From Ligula intestinalis (taxonomy: Eukaryota > Platyhelminthes > Cestoda > Diphyllobothriidea > Diphyllobothriidae): a stretch of 64,000 bases of DNA. Below are positions 1-9,383 of this stretch, piece after piece. The stretch spans positions 268,325 through 332,324 of the forward strand of contig JAYGXS010000005.1 in assembly GCA_036362985.1 (NCBI GenBank), read 5' to 3'. A program made the position numbers and the translations under genes. How positions within the stretch are numbered: the first letter of the stretch is position 1; every line of letters begins with the position of its first letter. Below the pieces are notes generated by a model. That model was not told the origin of the DNA and did no database searches. It was given only the letters and a program-made list of their open reading frames with translations.

Positions 1-689
1 TTCTCTATTCTCCGTTTTACTACCCTGACGATAGGCTTCATGGTCCTCAGTCATGCTCGTTGCGGTTCTGCTATTTTCGCCAGCTCGTCGCTAAACTCCG
101 CAGTCTACAAGGTCACAGCTCGGACGTTTCGTTGATGATCAGGTGACCTCTGCCGTTCCCTCATCTTCCTGACTCTGTTGTCCGCGATGGTCTCCTCCGG
201 TCTCATCTCCCTGATGGTTGATCATGAAGCCAGTCGGGCGGTGTAACAATGGTGAAAGACAGCCTCTGCTATTATATGATGTCTCCAATCACAAGAAGCG
301 TTTCCCACCCTCATTCGTTCTCATCAACAGTCCTGTCTCATTTGCACTACAATCAATCCTCTCAACCAAACCCCTTAACTTTTTTGAAGCAGTTTTTTTC
401 TCCTACGTTTTGTTTTTTTTTAAGCAGGGGTTCGCTGAACTCCGCCCCAGCTTAAATGGTAGGAGTTTTTTTTCACTGCTTCCTTCTTAGTTCACCATGC
501 GTTGACTACTATTTTAAAATGACGATATGACGAATTTATCTACCAACACTACTAAACGCTCCCGCTGTCTATGTGGTTGTTTCATGGAGAGCAGCATTTA
601 TCAACTGTGTATTTATTTTTCCACAGCACTAAGTTAGCAATGACGAGGCCCTCCGGGCCTAAAATATAAAATTTATTTATTTATTTATT
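1..689 (+). mobile_element. LINE family B copy B1, 3' UTR only, cut by window edge
   Basis: The whole stretch is a near copy of positions 7494-8142, the 3' UTR of element B2, so it is the 3' end of another family B element whose body lies left of the window. It ends with the family's terminal hairpin (AGGCCC/GGGCCT around 649-661) and an ATTT-type microsatellite tail ending near 689, where A1 begins with no spacer. Short open frames here have no homologue in element proteins and I treat them as chance. Confidence 0.85.
386..482 (+). other. Predicted 3' UTR hairpin of B1 with oligo-T internal loop
   Basis: GAAGCAGT (386-393) can pair with ACTGCTTC (475-482), CTCCTAC (400-406) with GTAGGAG (459-465), and TAAGCAGGGG (421-430) with CCCCAGCTTA (445-454, one mismatch). 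T tracts face each other between the outer two helices. The same structure is at 7831-7925. Confidence 0.7.
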
Positions 690-2200
690 GAAACATGCCA
701 CATGTCTTTTCTAAACCTACTTACTTCTCTTCGTAATGATAATCTTTCTGCGGTAGTTATCTATTTTGACCTTAGTAAATCATTTGATAAAGTTCCTCAC
801 AGGAGGCTCCTAGCCAAACTAGAGGCTATAGGATTTCGTAGTCCTCTTACTGAATTCATCAGATCTTATCTTTCAAATCGACAAAAAAAGGTCTTAGTGG
901 GATCCTCATACTCTACTCCTACCGCAATTTTGAGTGGTGTCCTTCAAGGTACCGTGCTGGGTCCTCTGCTCTTCTTGCTTTGCATAAATGATATCTCATT
1001 GAGTGTTATACCCTCCAAATTTTATATTGATGTGGATTATCTTGGGTGTGTTTTCCCCTTCTCTAATTCTACGGCTGCGACATGCCTAGAACAAATTCAT
1101 TCTGATCTGCACGCTCTTTCGGCGTGGAGTTCAACATGGCAGATGGAGTTCTCAACTTCTTAGTGCCGATACATGTGCTTTGGGCCTGAAAGCCTAACAC
1201 AACTTGTTATTTTTCAAGGTTACTCCATGACTGAATGTTCCAGTATCAAGGACCTAGGATTAAGCTACACCAATCAACTAGACCTTTCTCCTCACGCCGA
1301 TAGAATTGCAGCCAAAGCTGCACAGATTTGCGGCTTTATTTCTTAAAATTTCTATCTTCCTGAAATAAAATTAAGACTTTATCGTATGTTCGTGCATTCC
1401 ATCTTAGAATACTGTTGCCCCTTTTTCGGTCTCATGAATTACGTGAGCCGTTAAAAAATTGAAGGAATTCAAAAATGTTCACACGAAAACTGCTGTATCC
1501 GACAGCTTCTAGTACTTCTTATTCAAATAGATGCCGATTAACAAAAATAAGGTTCCTTTGGGTCAAGATATTGGAAGCAGGCTTTTATCTCCTTTTTTGC
1601 CTTAATAATAGCACAAATCTCCCCAGGACTGCTGTCATTACACCCATCAGGCGTCCCTACAACCGAAGAAACTTGGCACTTGTTATACCCCTCCTGCATC
1701 TTCCTCATCGTAACGCTCTTTGTTTTTGCTTCTAGATATAGCTTTCTTTGGAATAGTTTGCCAATTGAAATAAGGTCGTTAACTGGAATGTCTGTTTTCA
1801 AAAGAAGACTGCACACTTATCTTAACACTGATACTGTTAATCTTCTATTCTCCTCCTTTTTCCCCGCAGCTTTCGCCATGACTCCGAGAAAGGACCATCG
1901 GGAATTTAGGAGATCCTCTTGAAACTATTCTCTCTGCCTCGTGCTCCCCTAGAAACTAGATGTTTCCATTTAGCACCGCTGAATCAAACGAAGCCGCTCG
2001 GAAGTACTCAGGCTAAAATGCTGCGGTTTCGTTGACTACTATCCTTCATCAGACCTCCCACTCCTATTTCTGCTCTACTTCTATGTCCCTACTATTATCT
2101 TCCTGAGCAGTTTTATTCTCTAACACACTTTTTGAACATGGAGGCCCGTTAAACACTGTCTCCATTTTCACTGTAAGAGTTTTTTTAAACTGCCACTGTT
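690..2200 (+). mobile_element. LINE family A copy A1, 5'-truncated
   Basis: Sequence matches A2 from about 53695 onward: the RT palm, C-terminal region and 3' UTR are present, while EN, ORF1 and the N-terminal RT are missing. The 5' edge abuts the B1 tail directly. The 3' edge stops at the same AAACTGCC sequence where A2 stops. This is the typical 5'-truncated product of target-primed reverse transcription. Confidence 0.85.
702..1922 (+). pseudogene. Broken RT C-terminal half of A1
   Basis: Translation gives the RT palm of a CR1-like element: motif A (YFDLSKSFDKVPHRR), motif B (SGVLQGTVLGPLLF), then the thumb and C-terminal region. The catalytic motif C, YADD in A2, reads IDVDY here, so the second catalytic Asp is lost. 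Nonsense codons occur at 1161-1163 (TAG) and 1344-1346 (TAA), and frameshifts follow around 1440-1500 and 1700. The last piece (1680-1922) ends in the family's C-terminal region. Not functional. Confidence 0.85.
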
Positions 2201-2435
2201 AGAAAGATATAGGGTGTTACTTACACGAATAAGCTTGCATCATTCCAGAACTGAAGTTCAAACTATACCGCATGTTTGTTCTCCCTATGCGAAAATACTG
2301 CTGTCCGCTTTTTGGGCTCATGACCCAGAATGACCTTAGTAAGATTGAAATGGTTCAGCGAGTTTTCACTCGTAAAATATTTTCTGTTTCTGGGTCTGGT
2401 ATGTGTTATACAGATAGATGTCAGTTAGCAAACAG
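2201..2435 (+). pseudogene. Scrap of B-like RT C-terminal region
   Basis: From about 2238 the plus strand reads LKFKLYRMFVLP, then PLFGLM, KIEMVQRVFTRKIF and YTDRCQLA, which align with B2 at about 6836-7015 (same order and spacing). No start codon lies in the stretch. After 2435 the homology stops at a short CAGTTAGA repeat (about 2430-2450). It is a leftover fragment and not a gene. Confidence 0.75.
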
Positions 2436-2451
2436 TTAGACAGTTAGACAG

Positions 2452-2848
2452 TCAATATTTCCCCTCGCTCCTCCTAGGACAATTCTACATTGATATCCCC
2501 CATCAATTACGATCTAGGATATTGTGGCTGCAGCCGTTCGTAAACAATTTTTTCTACACTGCTGGAATTATTTTTCTTGCGTGAACGATCTTTTGAAGTC
2601 GGAATTTAAGAAGATTTTGTTTTCCAACCAATTCTACCGAGACGCAACCTATTTAAACCGAACACAACCTCTTCAAACCAGCAATTTCGCGGCCTAGTAA
2701 AAGAAATCGTCAAGATCAGAATATTCTTGAGACCTTCAAAGGCTGAGTCGTTTCCTAATATTGAATACACTTTTTCAAATAAATTTAAATTGCTTATTAA
2801 AAAAATAGCTACAGTATTTGTCAAGTTCCCTCTGATTATTTGTCGTAA
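2452..2848. repeat. Interspersed repeat R2, copy a
   Basis: About 390 bp closely similar to 48311-48680; both start near a TATTTCCC(C/A)(C/T)GCTCCTCC motif and end near TCTGATTATTT. No protein domain is recognisable on either strand. Copy b lies directly upstream of the PLE, copy a upstream of B2. It may be the end of an element I do not recognise, or part of the PLE's flank. Confidence 0.7.
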
Positions 2849-3063
2849 GTCATAATCTGCAAATCATATCAACTGTTTTTTTTCTGAACGTAATAACTAA
2901 TACAGTTTGTTAAGCAATTTTAAGAGATTTTAACAACCAGCTGCGGTAAAAGCATAAAAACTGAATTTTTATAAATCATCCTACATTTAAAGCAGATTTT
3001 TAGCAAAATTATGAGCACGAAAATTATAGCTCATCTTAAGACACCTGCTCCCAGACCCAAGCG

Positions 3064-4509
3064 GTGCCTGACCACGCATTTAGTCAATGCCTTGATATCA
3101 ACATGCAGCCCATTGTCAAGGCTAAGCAAATTGATTTATCTGCATTACAGAACTGTAATGATTTCATGATGAAGTTTGGTACTGTTTTGTCAATACTAGG
3201 CAATCTGTTTGATGGCAAGTTATCAGATGTGCCGTCGCAAGATTGTAAAAAGTTGATTTCCTCGTCCATCTTATAACCACGGAAGCTTTTGATAGACAAA
3301 AGCGAAGCTTTAACTTTATGCTAAAAAATGCCTCCATATTAAGTCGCCCTTTGGATATTGCAAAAGATTTTCTATGTTCCTGTGGTTTCAACTACAAAAT
3401 TGCAGAAGCCAAACGCCTCCAATCGCGTAGCAAAAACCCACCCATCCTAGTTAAATTGTTTTCACCGATCGAGGTGGACTCAATCTTTGCTCAACGAGGT
3501 CGCATTTCCCGATATTTAGAAATGACTAAAAGTTTCCTCTGTCGAGATCTTACACCAATGGACCGAAGAAATATGGCTCTCCAGTCCAATAGACCAATGA
3601 CTTCTCAGCCTACTAGTCCTAAATCTGTTCGTAGTCTCGATAGGGTAAATGCACTTGCTTATCCTACCCCCCCGCATAGCTGACCATACACCCACTAAGG
3701 TCAGTGCACCCGTTATCTCTGCCTCCCAGATGTCTATTCATAGTCCCATAACCGTCAGTGTACCTGCTATCCCTACCTCCCGAATATCTAGTCATAGGTC
3801 CATAAACATCAGTGCACCAGTTAGCCCATCCCTCTTGATATCGGGACCGTTAAGGCCCGCCGCTCCGTCCTCTACTACGATTAATACTAGCCTAAATACA
3901 TTCTCTGTCCAACGATCGATAAATTCCGCCGCCTCTAACGCGGCAACAAGTTCATTTAGAATGTCGCCAACACCATCGAAATCGATAAGGCCGAGCGCTT
4001 CCCCACCAAAACCAAGCTCCTCTTTTGACCGTGGGAGTCATATTATTCCCCCGTATAATGCGTTATTGAACACGCCGGGCCCGAACCAAGAAAAATTTAA
4101 TTTGCACGGCAGTAACCCTAACTGGTCTAGTTTTAAATCTAATCGCATTTGCCGTACAGGACATTCACTGATTAAGACCACTATTCCTTACGCGAGCGGC
4201 CCTAACACTTATTATGTGTCAACGTTTTCCCCTATCAGTTCCTTTACCCATCCTCTACCACCCAAACCTGCTAACTTCTACATGTCTTCTCACCTCCCCC
4301 CATTAGTCCCAAACGCCCCAGAAGCTTATTTTGGTTTACCCTCTCCTTATTTTTCCCTGCCAGAAAGCGAGGCCCCTAGATATCTCAGACCTTATCAGCC
4401 ATCGATTTTCGGCTACCCGTATGCTAACAGCTCCATACCCGTCAGTACTTATTCCACAAATAATAACGGCCTACAGTGTGTCTACCCACCCTCAAATTCT
4501 TTTTTATGA
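3064..4509 (+). pseudogene. ORF1 of B2 (nucleic-acid-binding-like, proline-rich tail), frameshifted
   Basis: Three open segments in alternating frames (3064-3276, 3318-3683, 3649-4509) make one ORF1. The first aligns with ORF1 of element C (QIDLSAL, then ILGNLFDGKL). The second holds AEAKRLQSRSKNPPILVKLF, like RLNSRSKNKPILL in C, and RDLTPMDRR like PDLTPMQRR. This conserved core resembles the RRM-like ORF1 domain of other LINEs (inference). The third segment is Ser/Pro-rich low complexity. ORF1 ends at a TGA that overlaps the ORF2 start as ATGA (4506-4509). Confidence 0.75.
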
Positions 4510-7383
4510 ATAACGATAGCCATAGTCCTGTCACTCGAAACACACTAGATTTCATAGTGCTTAATGCCAGGTCCGTTATAAATAAAATGGCTCAACTTCG
4601 AGCTATCGCTTTCGAGATGATGCCTGATGTTATATGCATAACAGAATCTTGGACCCATCCAATCATTTCTGACTCCTCCCTTATCATAGACGATTATGAT
4701 TTCTATCGTCACGATCGCATTAATAAGCGTGGTGGTGGTTGTCTTCTCTATATTAGAACGTCATTTAGGCACTTTCCGTTTTATCTAAATAGCACGCCCT
4801 TCTCTGGAAATTACTGTTTCGCCTCTATTATCCTGTCGCCCCGGCAAAAGGCGATTATCGGATGTGTATACAATCCTCCTAACTCTTCATCTGAAGAAGA
4901 TGCAAATTTGTGTGAAATATTCAAGTTTATTTCAGAATCCACTTTTGAAGTTAAAATTATTGCTGGAGATTTTAATTTTCCTGAAATCGACTAGCTTTCA
5001 AACTATTGTCCACCTAGATTTTAGCCTTTCCTAGATGTTATTAATTTTTCTAACTGGTCTCAACTGGTTAGTTCCCCAACAAGACAGAATCATATCCTCG
5101 ATCTGATTTTCACTAATGGTATTGCCCCTCTCTTCGTTGATTTTAAGCAGGACATCTTCCAAAGTGATCACACATTAATTCACTGTTGCCTTCCACTTCC
5201 TTCTACGGAAAAGGCTAGTGCTAGTCGTACCTATCATGCGTATGACCTCGCAGATATTAGCTCAATTAACAATTTTCTTGATTCATTAGATTGGCAGAGC
5301 CTCTCTTCTATTAACGACCCTGCATATCTTTCTGAACTCATGTCGGTCGTTTCTACTAAAATTCTGGAATTTGTGCCCACTAAAATTGTGAAACCCTACG
5401 CACCAGAATCGACCGTCCCTCATTTTCTTTTGCCCAGACTAAAGAAATTGAGGAGGCAGCTGAACGAGAGATCTATTAGTTCGCTGTCTGTGCATCTAAG
5501 GATCGCAAAGATCTTCGAATTAGCGTCAAAGATTTGTCTTGCACGTGACCAGCACAGGGAATCTTGCGCCCAGAGCGAGTCAAACTCTGCAAAATCGGTT
5601 GCACAACTGTTTCGTCGTAGGACCTCCGCAAAACGAGGAATTGAAATACCCCCATTGCTTAATGAAAACAAAACATTTGTACTAGATGAGTCTGATAAGG
5701 CTGAATTATTCAATTCTTTCTTTGCGAAGCAGTTTACGACAGGATCCGAACCGGTCCCGTCGTTTCAACCATACTCAGACAATACTCTCGAAAACATTGA
5801 TTTCTCCATAGAATTAATTCGTAAGCAGATAATTTGTCTAAAAAACTCGCACTCTTTGGGAACTGATGGTATCCTTAATTCAGTTTTCAAAAGAGTGTCG
5901 ACCATTCCCAAATTACTTAGCCATATATTTTCAGTCTATCTCCTAAATGGTTCCTTTCCTGACACTTGGAAGACATCAATTATTCTTCCAGTCTTTAAAT
6001 CAGGATCTCGTTCAGACATAAATAACTACCGCGGTGTTCATAAACCCCGGCCCTAGCTAAACTTCTGGAGAAGATAATTTTCAATCAAATTCTCGATTTG
6101 TGCCTAAAAAATAAGCTTTTAAGTGACTCGCAGCATGGTTTTCTACCCGGAAGATCATTCGAGACGTGTCATTTAGCTTTTCTTAACCACGTCACTTCCC
6201 TCCGTAACGAGCAGCAATCCGTGGTTGTTATCTACTTTGACCTGAGCAAAGCCTTCGACAAGGTACCGCACAGACGGCTTCTGGTAAAATTGGACACCAT
6301 TGGCATCCGTCCCCCTCTCCTCGACTTCATCGGTTCTTCTTGTCTAACCGCAGCCAGAAGGTCCTAGTAGGTAATAGTTACTCCACTTTTCAGCTGATCA
6401 CGAGTGGCGTTTTTCAAGGCACTGTCTTGGGTCCATTACTCTTCATTCTATACATAAACGAAATTTCGACTGTTCTAAAAAATTCACACACTCTCATTCA
6501 TGCAGACGACCTAAAATGCATATACTCGTTTTCTAAGGACACGGCAAGCATATGCGTTGATAAAATAAATGCGGACCTACTTACACTCTCACGTTGGAGT
6601 GCTACCTGGCAGATGGAATTCTCTCCATCCAAGTGTAGTTTCATGTGTTTTGGTCCCGCCAAGCTTCCTCGTCCCCTAGTCTTTCAAAATACTCCAATTT
6701 TAGAACGATCCACTATAAAAGACTTATGTCTAAGCTACACAAATAAACTAGCATTGTCGCCTCATGCCGATCGAATATCTGCGAAGGCTGCACAGATATG
6801 TGGTTTTATATCACACAATTTCTTCCTGCTGGAAATAAAGTTAAAACTTTATCGCATGCATGTTCTACCCATCCTAGAATACTGCTGTCCCCTCTTTGGT
6901 CTAATGAATGCTTCAGACCGCAGTAAGATTGAAAATGTACAGAGGGTATTTACTCGCAAAATATTCGCTCTTCCTCGATCCACGCTTTCTTATACGGAGA
7001 GATGTCAGTTAGCGAACATGACATTTCTTTGGGTCAGAAGACTCGAAGCGGGCCTCTGTTTCCTCTTTCGCGTTAACTCTACCCCTAACCTTCCACGAAT
7101 CAATGCTCTCATTCCCGCAGATAGACCTTATGCCACCCGTAATTCCTCCAGGATTATTGCACCCCCCTTAAGCTCCACTTCGAACCATTCTCACTTCTTT
7201 GCCTCCAAATATGCCTTCCTCTGGAATAATATTCCCCTCGAAATTAGGCTGTCGTCTAACTTAGCAGGTTTTAAAGTCAAATTACGTAAACACTTAACTT
7301 CAGAAGATATAAAGTCCTTGTTATCCGTCTCCTTCCCAAACACACAACTTTTGGACTTTGAAAAGGGTCCCCCTGGTATCTGA
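4506..7383 (+). pseudogene. ORF2 of B2: endonuclease-reverse transcriptase, broken
   Basis: ORF2 would start at ATG 4506, overlapping the ORF1 stop. EN motifs are visible: VLNARSVINK, ITESWTH, GDFNFPEID and a QSDHTLIH block. RT shows motif A (YFDLSKAFDKVPHRR), motif B (SGVFQGTVLGPLLF) and motif C as HADD, where sister copy B5 has YADD. Defects are TAG at 4992-4994 and 5022-5024, a frameshift near 6040 and another near 6340. The protein frame ends KGPPGI before a TGA at 7381. EN would nick target DNA and RT would copy the element RNA; this copy cannot make either. Confidence 0.9.
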
Positions 7384-8142
7384 GGTTGTTATGTTTATAT
7401 CAAATTTTTTCCATACATGTCTATTTCTTCATTCTTTCAGTGATATTTACAACGATGTTTCGTCCACTTCTCTGTCCAGTCATCATTGCCGTTTTCTCTA
7501 TTCTCCGTTTTACTACCCTGACGATAGGCTTCATGGTCCTTAGTCATGCTCGTGGTGGTTCTGCTATTTTCGCCAGCTCGTCGCTAAACTCCGCAGTCTA
7601 CAAGGTCACATCTCGGACGTTTCGATGATGATCAGGTGACCTCTGTCGTTCCCTCATCTTCCTGACTCTGTTGTCCGCGATGGCCTCCTCCGGTCTCACC
7701 TCCCTGATGGTTGAGCATGAAGCTAGTCGGGCGGTGTACCCAGCGTTACCCACCTTCATTCGTTCTCATCAACAGTCCTGTCTCATTTGCACTACAATCA
7801 ATCCTCTCAACCAAACCCCTTAACTTTTTTGAAGCAGTTTTTTTCTCCTACGTTTTGTTTTTTTAAGCAGGGGTTCGCTGAACTCCACCCCAGCTTAAAT
7901 GGTAGGAGTTTTTTTTCACTGCTTCCTTCTTAGTTCACCATGCGTTGACTCCTATTTTAAAATGACGATATGTTGGTGAATATGAATTAATCTACCAACA
8001 CTACTAATCGCTCCCGCTATCTATGTGGTTGTTACATGGAAAGCAGCATTTATCAACTGTGTATTTATTTTTCCACAGCACTAAGTTAGCAATGACGAGG
8101 CCCTCCGGGCCTAAAATATAAAATATATTTATTTATTTATTA
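7384..8142 (+). other. 3' UTR of B2 with structured elements and tail
   Basis: Non-coding. It contains a hairpin with arms AGGTCAC (7603-7609) and GTGACCT (7636-7642), the long hairpin at 7831-7925, a terminal hairpin AGGCCC-TCC-GGGCCT near 8098-8113 and the ATTT tail. The same order is found in B1, B3 and B6, so these belong to the family. Short hairpins close to the 3' end are what RTs of the CR1/L2 group are known to recognise. Confidence 0.7.
7831..7925 (+). other. Predicted long hairpin in B2 3' UTR
   Basis: Three nested helices: GAAGCAGT (7831-7838) with ACTGCTTC (7918-7925), CTCCTAC (7845-7851) with GTAGGAG (7902-7908), and TAAGCAGGGG (7864-7873) with CCCCAGCTTA (7888-7897, one mismatch). 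The outer two helices are separated by facing T tracts (7839-7844 and 7909-7916). Counterparts with changed bases but kept pairing exist in other families. Confidence 0.75.
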
Positions 8143-8943
8143 AATTTCTTTGCGTAAGAAGACTCGAAGCTGGTATATGCTTTCTGTTTCGCGTTAACAA
8201 TAATCCTAATCTCCCACAAATTATCGCTCTCCTTCCGGTAGGCTGACCTTACGGCACTCGTAACTCTTCCATGATAATTCTCGCTTTTTTACCTCAAAAT
8301 ATACTTTTATTTGGAAAAACCTTCCACTCGATATTAGGCTGTTTTCTACACTATTGATTTTTAAAGGCAAATTACATAAGCATTTAAATTTAGAGGAAAT
8401 AAAGGCGTTACTGTCCGTTTCCTTTCCAAACACGCAAGTTGTAGATTTTGGAAAGGGTCCTCCTGGCATTTGAAGCAAAGTTAAGCATCATTTCCAAGGG
8501 CTGCGAACTCTTTTACGCTTTTGCAACCCTTTCTGTAATCTTCGAGGTCGCTCTTAATGGTTATCGCCTACTTTTCGATGGGCGCTGGAGTCAGGTAGGT
8601 CGCATCTCGGTGATGTTGCCTTGACTTCTACTGTCTTCCCCTGTTGTCTCAGATGATTCCTTCTTAACTCAACGATATATTATTTTTCCCATGACCATAA
8701 ACGTCCCGAACCCTAAACATCAGAAACCCTGTTACCTTTTAGGGCAGGTTTTTCTCCTTTAGTTTTTTGGAAATCGGTTACCCACTGAACTCATCCACCG
8801 ATTTAGGAGTATTTTAACTGCCGATGACAATTACTTTATAATAGTTCACTGATTATCATTATTATTTTTATTTTCAGGATAGCACTAAGTTTGTAACCAC
8901 AGGGCCCCTTGGGCCTTAAATATACTATAATAATAATAATATG
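8143..8943 (+). mobile_element. LINE family B' (B-related) 3' end, 5'-truncated
   Basis: Starts inside ORF2 with a segment reading RRLEAG, then CFLFRVN and PNLPQ, close to B2 at about 7030-7095, and ends the ORF with a GPPGI-like tail at about 8455-8474. The coding part is broken by stops. The 3' UTR differs from B but keeps the layout, including the paired arms at 8743-8822 and a terminal GGCCC-CTT-GGGCC hairpin near 8903. It meets the tail of D1 tail to tail at about 8930-8944. Confidence 0.75.
8743..8822 (+). other. Predicted hairpin in B' 3' UTR
   Basis: GGCAG (8743-8747) pairs with CTGCC (8818-8822), CTCCT (8754-8758) with AGGAG (8805-8809), and AAATCGGT (8771-8778) with ACCGATTT (8797-8804). 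The inner arm sequence is unrelated to that of B2 yet perfectly paired. Confidence 0.7.
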
Positions 8944-9013
8944 TTTATTTTGCCAGTTTACAGGCAATTGTAAAGAGTTGGTAATGCACCTCTTGGGCGC
9001 CTTCCAACACCTC

Positions 9014-9140
9014 GAAGACCGGAAAAAACCTAAAACAAACTCCCTATGTTGCAGCCAGTATTGGTTTTGTTTCAGGTTTTTTGTTTTGTCAATACTGGGC
9101 GAGATAGGGAGTTTGTTTCAAGTGAAAAAAACCTGCCTTC
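9014..9140 (-). other. Predicted long hairpin in D1 3' UTR
   Basis: GAAGACCGG (9014-9022) opposes CCTGCCTTC (9132-9140; 7 of 9 pairs), AAACAAACTCCCTA (9033-9046) pairs perfectly with TAGGGAGTTTGTTT (9105-9118), and CCAGTATTG (9055-9063) with CAATACTGG (9090-9098). Homopolymer A tracts (T tracts in the RNA-sense strand) flank the outer helix. The same layout occurs in D2 (22889-23016). Confidence 0.75.
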
Positions 9141-9383
9141 AAAGGTATTATACAAACGGAATAAATGTACAGTTGTAAGCTGAGTTGACTCATCAGCAGG
9201 AGAACTGTTTCATATCGTTTAAAAACATTAGTTCCAGACGGAGAGGATTGGCACAAAAACACAGTGTTCTCAGTCTTCCTTCAATGGTTGTCGGCAAAAG
9301 TTGCGCGCTATCGGCTGAAAGGATAGCAGACTGCGGGCTGCTGCTTCAGCCGCATTATCTTCAGCAGTGAAGCCTGGCGGGGT

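Larger units (their letters stand above)
2990..8142 (+). mobile_element. LINE family B copy B2, near full length
   Basis: About 5.1 kb holding in order ORF1, ORF2 (EN plus RT), a 760-bp 3' UTR with structured hairpins, a terminal AGGCCC/GGGCCT hairpin and an ATTT microsatellite tail ending near 8142. The left edge is approximate, as no family B 5' end exists elsewhere in the window to compare. All reading frames are broken. A CR1-type LINE. Confidence 0.85.

Noticed and set aside
1538..1816. 92-codon minus-strand frame
   Set aside because: Antisense shadow of the A1 RT pseudogene.
7603..7642. Antisense hammerhead-like arrangement in the B 3' UTR (CTGATCA, CGAAAC between AGGTCAC/GTGACCT arms; also 115-165, 21474-21512, 58045-58075)
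   Set aside because: The core reads CTGATCA instead of CTGATGA in all copies and no stem II or cleavage site can be placed. I keep only the conserved AGGTCAC/GTGACCT hairpin as an observation.
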